From Hypericum androsaemum (taxonomy: Eukaryota; Streptophyta; Magnoliopsida; Malpighiales; Hypericaceae): a stretch of 64,000 nucleotides of DNA. The position numbers and the translations under genes are program-made. A model generated the notes under the pieces. That model was given only the letters and a program-made list of their open reading frames with translations. It was not told where the DNA came from and made no database searches. Positions 34,577 through 46,327 of this stretch are shown piece after piece. The stretch's first letter is position 1. Each line of letters begins with the position of its first letter. Location: positions 10,041,106 through 10,105,105 of the forward strand of contig OZ023196.1 in the NCBI GenBank assembly GCA_963995505.1, written 5' to 3'.

Positions 34577-34930
34577 CTAGTCCCTCGCCAGAAGCTTCCT
34601 CACTCTGAAGATCAGTGTCGCCAGCGGGTGGGGACAGTCCACAGATTGACCAACACAGAGGATGGCCAGAGATGAGTCCAACGCCACCTGGACCCTCCGA
34701 AACTCCCTTTCCCATGTTAGCTCGAGCCCGAGAACCAAAGCTCAAAGCTCCACAGCCAAGGAGGTACAGTTTCCAATGCCCTTAGCGAACCCATATAACC
34801 AAAGGCCACCAGAGTCGCTGATAATGCCACTAGTCCCAGCAGGACCCGGGTTGCCCATCGAAACTCTAGGATCTCCTTACTAGGAGGGTAATGATGTATT
34901 CCGGTCCACCAGGACATGAGCAAATTCCCG

Positions 34931-35699
34931 TACTTATGAAGTAATGAGGGAATGGGGTGCCTCGAGGTGGCACCTGGCTCAAAAGCAGAGGTCTCCGGGA
35001 TATTTTTTGGGCAATTTGCCCTCAGTCCCCTAGGATTTTCTTAAATTACTGTTTTAGTCCCTCTTTTTTCAAAACCAAAAATTTGACCCCGTAGTTTGCT
35101 TTTTATTAAATTCTAATGTCCCTCGCTGATGTTATCCGGTCAACATAATTTTAAAATGGTAATTATATCCTTCAAATAAAGCAGTAAATTCGGAGACCTA
35201 ATTTTTATGAGGAAAAAATGTAATGCCCATGTTTGAATTAAATTTAATTAGGTTTAATAAATTACGCCAAAATACAATTCGTGAGGAATATCAATTCTAT
35301 TCGACTTAGGCCGACTGTAACTTAACTCAGGGCAACCTAGTGTTGCTACGGCCTAAGTGAGTTTTAAAGCGGAGCGCACCCACGACTAGCCGGGATTTTT
35401 CCTGAAATGAAAAAAAAAACACATATTTTTTTTAGATAGACAAAAAATTATACATATTTTTTAAATAAGTTAAAAGATTATTTAATATTAAAAATTTTAA
35501 AACGTTATTTACATGTCTATAAATGTCGGGTGAAGAGGGAAAAATAGAAAAATAGAAAAATAAATAAATATATAGTGGAGGCGCCCATGTGTAGAAGATC
35601 CATTGCCACAGTAACGGGCCTCTTAAACGAACTCTTTGCCCTCTCCTTTTAAGTGAACACTTCCAATTACTTTTGAAGAAATAATCTTCTCCTATCTGA
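34931..35699. other. No gene seen; MITE-like words at the left
   Basis: 34998-35140 has the style of a Mutator-like MITE arm (GTCCCCTAGGATTTTC, GTCCCTC). The remainder is AT-rich intergenic DNA. Confidence 0.45.
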
Positions 35700-36070
35700 T
35701 ATGATATCTAGAATCTAATTTGTTGAGTACCACAAATGCAATATTGTGGCAAGCAATCAAATTATAGTTGATTTAGTGAAATCAAGTCTTTTCCTAAATT
35801 AAGTCATTGCTGTATAGAATGTTGCTAAATTAAGGCATTTCTTCGATAAAAATCGAATTGGACTCCACGCGTTAAAATGAGAAACGATATAACTAATTTA
35901 TATGCTCACCCAAATTTATATTATTTATTTCATTTTGGAACAAGCAATTGTCAAATTTTTAAGGAAAATTAAGTTTACAATAATCAATCAATCCTCGTCA
36001 ATTTTCTTCTCATTAGGATTTTTTGAAAGGAGCAACAACGACGATGACACCTCCAACTCCGCCATTTAGC
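35700..36070 (-). pseudogene. MADS copy E: 3' end and 3' flank
   Basis: On the minus strand, GAGTTGGA, then ATCGTCGTTGTTG, followed by a flank with TTGATTGATTGTTGTAAACTT, matches the end and 3' flank of MADS copy F (59690-60060, plus strand). The homology extends roughly 370 bp as an inverted repeat. Only the last codons and downstream DNA survive. Confidence 0.6.
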
Positions 36071-36762
36071 CTAGGTGGCAAGCAAGATGGAACATTTAGC
36101 CTTGTCTTCCGGAATGGACATGCTGCAAAAAATTTAAAACTATAGACTAACTTACTAATTTTAAACAACATGACCTAAACGTGATATCGGTGAAATCACA
36201 AGATATTAAAGTGTACTTTTTCCTAATTTTTTTCATTGAGAGAGTTTTCAACTTTTTGATGAAAAATAAACTAGAAATATTTAATTTGTGGTATCCATCT
36301 TCATATCTGGATCAACAACATTTTGTTTATAGCCAATTATAATTGGATTGTGTAAATAATATTCCAATGTATAACTGGAGTTCAATATTCTATTTGCCCT
36401 CGTGGGTTTATGAATGTAAATGATTTAAATCCATTGGGCCAGGGGTTTGGCTTGTCTACACTAATTAATTTTCACCATTTTTAAATTACTTCGTTTCGAT
36501 TTAACTGCACTCGTTGATCACAGCAAATTTCAAAATAATTAAGCAATCAATGGTTATTTTCCTTCTTCGGCTATAAGTTAAGAAGATTATCAAACATGCC
36601 AATACAACATGAGAACTAACGAAGTGACAAAACCAACTTAATTATTAAAACAAGTCACTCCAAACTGTGTTGATAATAATATAATAACGACCAATGATAA
36701 ATTAAATCCGAAAAATATGTGTATGTGTGGTGGATAAAGATAACTGAGATTATTAATCTATC

Positions 36763-37078
36763 AACTACAAGAAGCTATGGCCTTGTTCTTCTTCTCATCC
36801 ATCTTCCTCTTCACGATACCAAGTATTTCATCCAATCTATACTTTGCTTCTTGAAGCTGCTGCTTATTAAGCTCATTGATCGGAATCTGCCACCATAACC
36901 TCTCCTCCTTACTACTGATCCCCTGACGTCTTTCTTCATCATTTTCTCTCGCTTCTTCTCCTCTTCCAACCGACTTATCAACTCGATGTGAACCTTGTTC
37001 AACTTGACGAAATCTTCTCTCGCTTCTTCACTTCTGTCCTCTGCTTCCCTTTGTTTTACTTGTTGGCTTCCATGTAAA
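36763..37078 (-). pseudogene. MADS copy E: type I MADS C-terminal segment
   Basis: The minus strand reads QREAEDRSEEAREDFVKLNK, then HIELISRLEEEKKREKMMKK. After a one-base shift it reads EERLWWQIPINELNKQQLQE and RLDEILGIVKRKM, with a stop near 36765. A coiled coil followed by WW-x(5)-EL-x(3)-L-x-x-A/L is the usual C-terminal region of M-alpha MADS proteins. No MADS domain remains because a Cassandra element inserted at about 37079. Together with 35700-36070 it is the inverted counterpart of copy F. Confidence 0.65.
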
Positions 37079-37079
37079 C

Positions 37080-37640
37080 CATCATACCCCATTAATGATT
37101 TATTCTGAAAAGCCTTAAGTGGCTTGATTGGTATTATCCATATCAACAAGGTGCAATTTCTTTTTTGACACACATCTTGAGAGAACTCTAAAATTAAATG
37201 GGCTTGTCCTGGAGTAGTCTTAAGATGAGTGACCTCCTGGAAAGTTTTTCGGAATGTATGTGAGTGAGAACAAAACACACAGGAAAAGACTCGTGTTGGT
37301 CTGTGGAGCCAGAGCAAAAATGATTCTGGGATTGTTTTGTGTTCTCTGTGTTCTGTCTGGCGTGACAAGGGCCTCGCATATTTATAGAGGGGTGAATGTG
37401 ATACCCGTTAATGATCTGTTCTAAAAAGCCTTGAGTGATTTGATTGGTACTATCCATATCAACAATGTGCACCTTCTTTTCTGGCACACATATTGAGAGA
37501 ACTCCAAGGTTAAATGCGCTTGCTCTGGAGTAGTTTTAGGATGGGTGACCTCCTGGAAAATTTTTCAAGATACGTACCAGTGGGAACAAAACACATTGGA
37601 AAAGACTTGTGTTGGTATATGGAAACAATCGTTAGGTTAC
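37080..37640 (+). mobile_element. Cassandra-type TRIM with 5S-rRNA-derived LTR segments
   Basis: Two LTR-like repeats (about 37080-37320 and 37397-37635) each contain a 5S rRNA-like stretch: AACTCCAAGGTTAAATGCGC, then GGAGTAGTTTTAGGATGGGT and GACCTCCTGG (37501-37556); diverged in the first copy (37184-37240). A shared tail reads GAACAAAACACA and AAAAGACTCGTGTTGGT. 5S-derived LTRs with this tail are the hallmark of Cassandra elements. The short interior has a TATTTATAGAGGGG purine tract before the second LTR. No protein is encoded. Confidence 0.85.
37501..37556 (+). promoter_or_regulatory. 5S-like internal Pol III promoter in Cassandra LTR
   Basis: This covers the A box, intermediate element and C box region of 5S rRNA. 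The C-box-like GGATGGGTGACC is intact here and degraded (AGATGAGTGACC) in the left LTR. Whether it is transcribed is unknown. Confidence 0.65.
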
Positions 37641-38434
37641 ATAAACCCTAACAAATATATATTAAAGAATATTGCAAGGTTGTTTCTGTGAAATTAGGGC
37701 AGTGTATTTTCAACCAAGAAGGTTGGTGTATATTTACATATGTGAAAATGTATAAGCAGGTAGAAGATTGATTGATACGATTGTGATTCTCTCGTTTTGA
37801 ATCGTAATTACTTCAACATTAAGATTCCTGCTAATTCGAATAGGGTCGATCAATCACCAATCTGTTTCTTTTTAGGAACATTAATTTTTTAATCTTTAAA
37901 AAAGAATGTCTTAATTAAGTGCTTCGTTTCAATCTATTTATAGTTGTCGGCTAAACAAAAGTTATGTCCTTCCTTCTACTTCTCCATTTCTAGCAAAACA
38001 TAGCATACAAGTAAGATCAAATAAAAACTTGGTTCAAATATGGACGGTCGGTATAAAAGTATTCAGATAATAGATTTTTCAAAAAAAGTGATAACCTTTT
38101 TAAAAAAGACTTGAAATAGCGTGAAAACTTGTTGGCCTTGATGATTCTTAATAATAAAAAATTCAGAAAAATAGTAAATGATCATCTCCCTTCTCCCGCG
38201 TCACTAACGCCAAAGATAAACTAATTAATTATGTCCTGTGGAATTAAAGAGCATTCGTAGCACTTTTTAAAAAAAATTAAAAAAAGGCAGCATTGTCAAC
38301 ATTAAACAATAGTTTTTGAGAATCAATAATTGAAGAAAACATGATCAGATCATTCTTGTAAGAATTGTTTTGTGAACTAAGTAGAGTCTATTATAAATTT
38401 ATTAGATTTTGAAATCTTATTAATAAGATAAATA
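37641..38434. other. MADS copy E 5' flank, then unassigned
   Basis: 37730-37925 is an inverted match to 58160-58350 (shared CATATGTGAAAATGTATAA, CAATCTGTTTCTTTTTA and GAATGTCTTAATTAA). The rest is AT-rich without features. Confidence 0.6.
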
Positions 38435-40485
38435 TCAATTAGTCTTGTAATTGTAGCATAACCAAGATAGGGAATGAGTGTGAATCCATATCTAAATAGA
38501 TTTAGATTAGAGTAAGTTAATGATGACGACCTTTAATGTTTGGTCAACCGAGTTTTACATCTTTCTAAACACAAATTTGTGGGGGGCAAAATCTTCACTA
38601 ACGGTTAAAATTGTCAAATTAGATTTGAATTAAAAAATAATACTAAATTTATGTTTTAATAAATTATTTTAGTTATGGTTGTAGTACAAATGAATCATCA
38701 AACCTTTTACGTTAATTATTTTCATATGCCCAGTTTTTTTCTATTATTGGGACACTTAGTGAAATAATCGTGTCCAGCAATTTGGTGTTTTACTGGATCG
38801 AGCATATATGTTTCGAATAAAAAATATTTAATATAAACTTCACTTCAATAAAAAGACAATTATAGATAAAAAATATATTTAAATATGCATTTATACATGC
38901 ACTTCTTATTCTCATGAAACTCATTATTTGTTACAGTCAAATAAAAGAGAAACATAACAACTATTTTTATACGACACTTGAAAATCTTATTCCATGAATT
39001 GCACCATTTGACACATAATATAGTACAAGGAACCCCATTGATGAACTAGTTCACTAGGAGCAGGGCCGCGTGCTAGAGGACCACTACCTCCATTGCTAGA
39101 ACCAACTTCAAAAAGAGGAAACCCACCTTTATTATCCGCACCACCTTCAAACAGAGGAGCACCACCTCCACTACCAGTGCCAACTTCAAAATGAGGACCA
39201 CCACTTCAATTTCCAGCACCAGTTTCAAACAAAGGGCCCAACATCTAGGTGATACCAAAATGATAAAAGGTGGTGTTTCCAGAATGCGGCGGGTTAGGGC
39301 TAGGGTTGGGATGAGCTGCTGAGGTGGAAGCATCACCCGCGGCTTTCTCCTGAAGCTTGGTAGATATCAGAGCAAATATCTCTTTGTAGGTGTTGTTGAT
39401 GTCAACGAGGTTGCCAAAGCTGAGCTTCTCGATGGGGGTCCCACACCAGCACAACACTTTCTCCCCCTTGCTAGCTTCTATGCTCTCCTTGTGCTCCTTC
39501 ATCTTCTGATTATCAGTGTCAAGTTTCTGGATCAACTTGTTGTGGTGGTTGTTTAGCTCATTTATTTTAATCTGTCAATGCGCCTTGATGATTTGCTCTG
39601 ACATCGCTGGGCCTTGCTGTTCATGCCCGAGGTATCGCCTTATCACACTATTCGTAGATGGGTGGCCAAACGAGAATGGCTTACCTACATTTTTATAACA
39701 AAAAACTTTTTATTTACTCATTTGATATTCATTTACTTTGATCGAAAAAGAAGAAATACTTTGTGAATAACAAATCTAAAGATTAATAGTGACAAATATG
39801 TAAAATATTAAAGTTTCAAATCTAATTTATAAAAAAATGAGAATTAAATTGAAAGAGCTGCTCTTAAATGGGAACTATTTGTTGCTTACCCGCAGGAGAA
39901 AATACGACAACGGCAATTTTCACTCTAGTGAGAGTGACAAGCTCACTTGCCTTCTTTTTTATTCCTGATTTACGCTTTGAAAATGTGATGAGCTTCTCAT
40001 CCTTAATCTCAATTTGTTTAATCTCGATCTTCTATTTTTCATTAGTTTTTTTTCCTTCCATTTTAAATAATTTAATTCTTGTTTGTCTTTCAATCTTCAA
40101 TGTTATGAGCACTAGTGAATTTTCTATTTAAAAGACAGTACCATTAAATAGGAGAAATTGTTGTGCTCTTACCATATTTGACATTTGAGAATATCATGAT
40201 TTTATGTTTGTAGTTGGCAAGTACATATCAATCGACAAATTTCACTAATGTTTTACTTGGGAACTCGTTTAAGGTGTTTTAGTACCATTATATAGCTGGA
40301 ATTGTTGTGCTCTTACCATATTTGACAATTTAGAATATCATGATTTTATGTTTGTAGTTGGAAAGTACATATCAACCGACAAATTTTACTGATGTTTTAC
40401 TTGGGAACTCATTTAAGGTGTTTTGATATCAACTTCTGAAATTTTTTACAATGGTATCTTATTAATCAGTTAAATGGCAATTAGA
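38435..40485 (-). repeat. MADS tandem array unit A
   Basis: This unit of about 2.05 kb repeats at 40490-42620 (unit B) and again from 42625 (unit C, interrupted). Boundaries are set by the recurring words CCATATCTAAATAGATTTAG and TTTGGTCAACCGAG. Intergenic DNA is conserved along with the gene. Confidence 0.85.
39034..40061 (-). pseudogene. Type I M-alpha MADS-box pseudogene (copy A)
   Basis: Its exon structure equals that of copy B: exon 1 40061-39890 and exon 2 from 39684, with the same intron borders. The MADS region is recognisable ([20 protein letters not shown]), but codon 10 is TAG where copy B has CAG. Exon 2 has further stops, one after SEQIIKAH and others near the C-terminus, and the normal stop codon is lost. 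[18 protein letters not shown] at the start of exon 2 is intact. The copy is a decayed tandem duplicate. Confidence 0.85.
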
Positions 40486-40489
40486 CTTG

Positions 40490-42620
40490 TTATTATAGCG
40501 TGCGTCACCAAGATAGGAAATGACCGTGAATCCATATCTAAATAGATTTAGATTAAAGTAAGTTACTGGTGACGAATTTTAATATTTGGTCAACCGAGAT
40601 GTACATCTTTCTCAGTAGTTTTACTATTTTGAGTAACTGCTCTGTTTACTATATACCAAATATAACCTTTATTGCTATTTCAAAATTTATCATATTAATT
40701 ATTATTTAATTATTTTTAGTAATTCTACCTTTGGAGTAACTCCACTTCCCGTACACCCCTACATTGACATGCAATGCCTATCTTTTTAATTCATGTATCT
40801 TACCGTGTAAACTTTTTAAAACAAATTATGGGCGGCAAAATTTTTACTTACGGTTAAATCGTCAAATTAGATTTGAATTAAAAAATAATACTAAATTTAT
40901 GTTTTAATAAATTATTTTAGTTATGGTTGTAGTACAGCTGAATCATCAAACCTTTTACGTTAATTATTTTCATATGCCATGTTTATTTCTATTATTGGGA
41001 CACTTAGTGAAATATTCGTGTCCAGCAGTTTGGTATTTTATCGGATCGAGCATATATACATCAAATAAAAATGTTTAATATTTTTAATAAGGAAAGACAA
41101 AATACATTAAGGTTGAGATATTCCTTCACTTCGATAAAAAGACAATTATAGTTCAAAAATATATTTAAATATGCATTTATACATGCACTTCTTATTCTCA
41201 TGAAACTCATTATCTGTTACAGTCAAATAAAAGAGAAACATAACAAGTGTTTCATACGACACTTGAAAATCTTATTCCATGAATTGTACCATTAGACACA
41301 CAATATAGTTGATGCATCTACAAGGAACCCTATTTATGACCTAGGTCACTAGGAGCAGGGCCGCGTGCCAGAGGTCCACCACCTCCACTGCTAGAACCAA
41401 CTTCAAAAAGAGGAAACCCACCTTCATTATTGGCACCACCTCCACTATTGCTGCCAACTTCAAAATGAGGACCACTACTTCCACTTCCAGCGCCAGTTTC
41501 AAACAAAGGGCCCGACATCTGGGTGGTACCAAAATGATCAAAGCTGGTGTTTCCAAAATGCGGTGGGTAAGGGTTGGGGCTGGGGTTGGGATGAGCTGCT
41601 GAGGTGGAAGCGCCAACTGCGACTTTCTGCTGAAGCTTGGTGGATATCATAGCAAATATCTCTTTGTAGGCATTGTTGATGTCAACGAGGTCGCCAAAGC
41701 TGAGCTCGTCGATGGGGGTCTCCCACCAGCCTTGCACTTGCTCCACCTCGCTAGCTTCTATGCTCTGCTTGTGCTCCTTCATTTTTTGATTATTAGTGTC
41801 CAGCTTCTGGATCAGTTTGTTGTGGTGGTTGTTCAGCTCATTTATCTTGATCTGTCGATGCGCCTCGACGATTTGCTCTAAGCTGTCGCTAGGACCTTGC
41901 TGCTCATGCCCGAGGTACCGCCTTATCACACTATCTGTAGATGGATGGCCAAACGAGAATGGCTTACCTACATTGGTATAACCAAAAACGTTTTGTTTGC
42001 TCATTTGATATTCATTTACTTTGATCGAAAAAGAAGAAATATTTAGTGAATAACAAATCTAAAAATTTATAGTGACAAATATGTAAAATATTAAAGCTTC
42101 AAATCTAATTTATAAATAAATGACAATTAAATTGGAAGAGCCGCTCATAAATGGGAACCATTTGTTGCTTACCCGCAGGAGAAAATACGACAAAGGCAAT
42201 TTCCGCTCCAGTGAGAGTGACAAGCTCACTTGCCTTCTTGTTGATTCCTGATCTACGCTTTGAAAATGTGATGAGCTTCTCATCCTTATTCTCGATTTGT
42301 TTAATCTCGATCTTCTGTTTGCCCTTAGTTTTTTTCCCTTCCATTTTGAATAATTTAATTCTTGTTTATCTTTCAATCTTCAATGTTATGGGGACTAGTA
42401 AATTTTCTATTGAAAAGATGGTACCATTATATAGGAGAAATTGTTGTGCTCTTACCATATTTGACATTTGAGAATATCATGATTTTATGATTATATTTGA
42501 CAAGTACATATCAACCGACAAATTTCATAGATGTTTTACTTGGGAACTCATTTAAGGTGTTTTGATATCAAAACAGCAATTTTTTTACAATGGTCTCTTA
42601 TTAATCGGTTAAATAGAAAT
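40490..42620 (-). repeat. MADS tandem array unit B
   Basis: Unit of about 2.13 kb containing the intact MADS gene, collinear with unit A including 3' and 5' flanks. Confidence 0.85.
41330..42344 (-). CDS. Type I MADS-box transcription factor, M-alpha (AGL62-like), intact
   Basis: Exon 1 is 42344-42173 and exon 2 is 41967-41330. The intron has donor GTAAGC and acceptor ATGTAG, phase 1. The product has 269 residues. The N-terminal MADS domain (residues 1-57 and across the splice) reads [20 protein letters not shown], then [19 protein letters not shown], followed by [14 protein letters not shown], the typical M-alpha end. A coiled-coil-like middle ([20 protein letters not shown]) precedes [17 protein letters not shown]. 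The C-terminal tail is rich in repeats of the type PxFEVGSxSGGG. Such factors act in the nucleus, bind CArG-type DNA as dimers and mostly function in the female gametophyte and endosperm. The frame has no defect. The AGL62-like label rests on domain signature, not phylogeny. Confidence 0.85.
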
Positions 42621-43395
42621 TAGACTTGTTATTATAGCGTGCGTCACCAAGATAGGAAATGATCGTGAATCCATATCTAAATAGATTTAGATTAAAGTAA
42701 GTTACTGATGACGAATTTTAATATTTGGTCAACCGAGATGTACATCTTTCTGACTAATTTTACTATTTTGAGTAGCTTCTCTCTTTACTATATACCAAAT
42801 ATAAGCTTTATTGTTATTTAAAAATTTATCATCTTAATTACTATTTAATTATTTTGAGTAATTCTACTTTTTGATTAACTACACTACCCGTACACCCATA
42901 CATTGCCATGCAAAATCTATCTTCTTAATTCATGTCACTTACCGTGATCATTTTTTGAAATAAATTCTTGGGCGGCAAATTTTTCACTAACGACTAAATC
43001 ATCAAATCAGATTTGAACTAAAAAATATTACCAAATTTATTTTTTAATAAATTATTTTAGTTATGGTTGTAGTACAAATGAATCATCAAACCTTTTACCT
43101 TAATTATTTTCACATGCAAAGTTCATTTCTAGTATTAGGACACTTAGTGAAACAATAGTGTTTAGCATTTTGGTGTTTTACCGGATCGAGCATATATATT
43201 TCGAACAAAAAATGTTGAATATTTTCAACAACGAAGGACAAATTATATTTAGGTTGAACTCTTCCTTCACTTTGATAAAAAGAGAATCATAGATAAAAAA
43301 TAAATATTTAAATATGCATTTATACATGCACTTCTTATTCTCATGAAACTCATTATGTGTTACATCCAAATAAAAAAGAAATATAACAAGTGCTT
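42345..43395. other. 5' flank of MADS copy B and 3' flank of copy C
   Basis: 42345-42620 is upstream DNA of copy B (conserved with 40062-40300). 42625-43395 repeats 38450-38955 and 40490-41240. It stops at the chromovirus-like insertion at 43396. Confidence 0.75.
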
Positions 43396-43711
43396 TGACG
43401 TAGCGTAGCAGAAGCGAATCATCGAACCTGATAGATTAGAGATTAAAAAATCTCTCTGCCACAGAAGAATCCACCTCTGAAGAATAAAGACGAAGTCTTT
43501 TCAGAGTAAAAACTCAATAATCAATAATATTCTCAATAATGTATCTCAAACTACGAGCCAACAACCTTTTAAAGAGCTAGGATTTAATCTAGAGTCCTAA
43601 ACACCTTAGAATATGAATTAAGCTATTAGAAAATAATAAACCAGTAGATAAAGGTCATTCTGGACCAAAACTAATAATAATCCTAATAAAGATAATAACA
43701 TGCCTACGTCA
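43396..43711 (-). repeat. 3' LTR of the chromovirus-like element
   Basis: Starts TGACGTAGCGTAGCAG and ends TGCCTACGTCA on the plus strand. It is collinear with 46328-46641. Confidence 0.9.
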
Positions 43712-43739
43712 AGCTTCCCCTTGCGGAATGAGCTTATCC

Positions 43740-44210
43740 TCAAGCGACCAACCTAGAGGGCGAAGGCAAATGACCAAAATAAGGAGTCAAATCTACCTCA
43801 TTAAATGATTTGGACACCCCATACTCATCTGGAAGATCCACAACATAAGTATTATTACTTTTGTGCCTCAGGATCTTGTGAGGAGACTTTCTTCTTTCCA
43901 GCTTATCACCCATGTAGGAGGCTATTCTCCCCTTCCTGAAGTGCATCATGACATATTCTCCAGGCCTGAATATCCGAACTCCACTACCTTGCCTGAACTC
44001 CTTAGTTGAAGAAACCAGTGAGCCCAACTTGCTTTTATCAGAGCTGGATTTGAGTTTAACCTTACATTTCATTACCTTCTTGGGAAATAATGTGAACAAT
44101 TGTTCATCTATCTGGATCTTGTAAATGTTGTCATTACCATGATGCTCAACATTATTATCAAATTCCTCAGGTCTCCCCAACAGAATAATACAAGCATCCA
44201 TCTCAATCAC
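43740..44210 (-). pseudogene. Gypsy protease end fused in frame to integrase C-terminus
   Basis: The 156-codon frame begins with the segment that follows a Gypsy protease (MIEMDACIILLGRPEEFDNN). After about 90 residues it passes directly into an integrase C-terminal region (GEYVMMHFRKGRIAS, KILRHKSNNTYVVDLPDEYG). The normal intervening RT, RNase H, zinc finger and DDE core (roughly 900 residues) are absent, yet the frame stays open. This is a deletion junction, not a working enzyme. A lone LTR-adjacent ORF of this kind might be a neutral relic. Confidence 0.8.
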
Positions 44211-44804
44211 ATCACAGCTAACAGTATCTTAATATTTTCCAATAAAGATAGATATTGTGTATTGAGAAGTTATCTTAACACCTGCTCCAGGATGTAACAA
44301 TCACCCAATTGAATACGGCATTGAGTGAGGCAAAACTTTTAAACTCAACTTCTCCACGGTCCGACCACTGATGAAATTCTCCTAACTCTCCCATCAATAA
44401 TCATATCGCCCCTACACAACAGCGGGGTCTGAAAAGATTATTTTGTTGTGATTCATCAGTCTTCTCAGTAGTCAGTGCAAATTTAAAGGGAACTTCACAA
44501 TACTCCTCATCACTTCCAGAATCTTCTTATTTCTCATCACCAGACTCTCCCACTGGAGCACAATAATAGGCATTTGTTTGCTCCTTATTCTCCTCACGTT
44601 CACAGAGTTGGATAAACTTCCTCTTTGGACACTAATGAGACTTATATTCATTGGTGTTACACTTGAGGGACTTGATTCTAGTGTCTACCTCGGTTCCTTT
44701 TCCCTTCCTTTGGGAGGATTCATCAAGATGTTTCTCCTTTTGAGGTTGAGTGTCTTCTATTAGTTGCCTCTCAGACGTCTCAACAGATCCTGCTTTCTTC
44801 TTCT

Positions 44805-45557
44805 TCAAAATTGCACTGATCTTTCTAGCCTTATGACATGCATCTTCAAAGTATAGAATGTGTCACACTCCATTCTTCTCTTGAAATTATCATGCAATCC
44901 ATCAATATAACAAGCAATCTGCTGATCCTCATTCTCCTCGACATCATTTTGAGCAACCAATCTCATAAACTTAGTAGTATACTCTTCCACTGTATGGTTT
45001 CCCTGCGAGCAAGTCAAAAACTACAAATATAATGACTCTCGATAATCCATAAGCAAAAATTGACTCTTCAATGCCTATTCCTTAGAAGGCCAGTCATGTA
45101 TAGGAAGTTGTCATTTCTTCCTCCTTGACTCTTGCTACTTTTGCTACCAAACAGTTACTCCAGACTCCAACTTAAAGGCCACAAAAGTGACCTTTTGTTC
45201 TTCAGTCAAATCCGTACAGTCAAAATATTTCTCCACCGAATCCAACCAATTCAAAAAAGGCTCAATATCCATATCACCATAAAAATTTTTGATATTTATT
45301 TTGAAAGGATGATCAATACGGTGATAAGTACTAGTACTGCTATATTCATCTCGTGGAGCTTCAGCTCTCCAGGCATAACAATGACCTCTGTGGCCATCAC
45401 GACCATATGTATTTCCACGACCTCCTCTTTCTCCACATCCTCCAATTCTATCATCCTGCACAGATTCAGTCGCTTCATCATTTCTAACATCAAGACCCTT
45501 AGCTACATTAACTCCAGGGGTAGCTGCAGGTGCAGTGTCAAACTTTTCAAGTGGCAA
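44805..45557 (-). pseudogene. Gypsy gag fragments
   Basis: Two gag blocks remain in the minus strand. 45557-45144 holds the N-terminal/capsid start (YGDMDIEPFLNWLDSVEKYF, then DLTEEQKVTFVAFKL). 45017-44805 continues with HTVEEYTTKFMRLVAQNDVE and IACYIDGLHDNFKRRM. Stops and frame changes separate them. This is the retrotransposon_gag (PF03732-type) domain of plant Gypsy elements, which forms the virus-like particle. Confidence 0.8.
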
Positions 45558-46327
45558 AGCACCTCCTGCATTGAAGCTTCTAAAGTATCAACATGCTTTA
45601 AAGTGTTTAGGTATGCCATCATAAACCTTTCAAACTCCTTGGACTAACTCACAAGTTTACCATTGCCAAATTCTTGAAACCGTCACTTATCTCTTTCAAA
45701 CTTTAAATCAGTCCTTCAATGTAACAAATCAGAATTTTCCATATCTGCTTGTATCAAATAGTAATTTGAACCCGTGGAAAAATTTTGAATTAGTCTCAGT
45801 CTCTGTAAAACTTCAAAACAATCCTCGAAATTCAGTTAGCTTAACAATCAATCCAAAATTCTGTCAAGTTACCAAAATCCACCCAAAAATCCTTATTGAG
45901 AGGAAAAGGGGAAAACTCAACCCAAACCTTCAACCACCGGGCGGACGTGGTAGGCTATTACTGGCAACAAAAGGGTCGTTCGGCGTAAGGTTTGGACACG
46001 AGCCGTGCGACGCGGCGGTGCGGGGTTGGGGTGCGGGACTATCACACGTTTTCTCCCTCTGGTCGAAAACAGAAACAATGGGACAATAGCTGGGGTTACG
46101 ATGGCATAGAGGGTGGTAGGATGACGCCTGATGGCTCTGACTCGCACTCAGCACTAGGGAGGCCACGGATGTGCAGTGGTAACCACCCTTAGGTTTCTTT
46201 AGAAAACCCTAATCACGATCTTCTGCCTCTTTTTGATTTTTTAATATTTTTTTCTTCAGAATAACATATCATAACTTCGAACAAACATATCGAACTTCGA
46301 CAGGAACGACAAAGCTCTGATACCACC

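Larger units (their letters stand above)
31876..34930 (-). pseudogene. LINE RNase H domain and 3' end, split by an LTR element
   Basis: On the minus strand, 34930-34577 encodes degenerate RVT_3 blocks (FAKGIGNCTSLAVEL, LTWEREFRRVQVALDSSLAI, LCVGQSVDC). After the LTR insertion the domain continues at 32343-32080 with NRVVDALSKHPW. Together they are the C-terminal RNase H of a plant LINE ORF2. Frame breaks occur on both sides and RT sequence is missing. The LINE 3' UTR probably extends to about 31876. Confidence 0.7.

Noticed and set aside
36811..37368. 185-codon minus-strand frame as one gene
   Set aside because: It joins the opposite strand of a Cassandra LTR to a MADS C-terminal fragment and has no MADS domain.
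37170..37560. Genuine 5S rRNA genes
   Set aside because: Only the 3' half of 5S is present and it is embedded in Cassandra LTRs with typical flanks.
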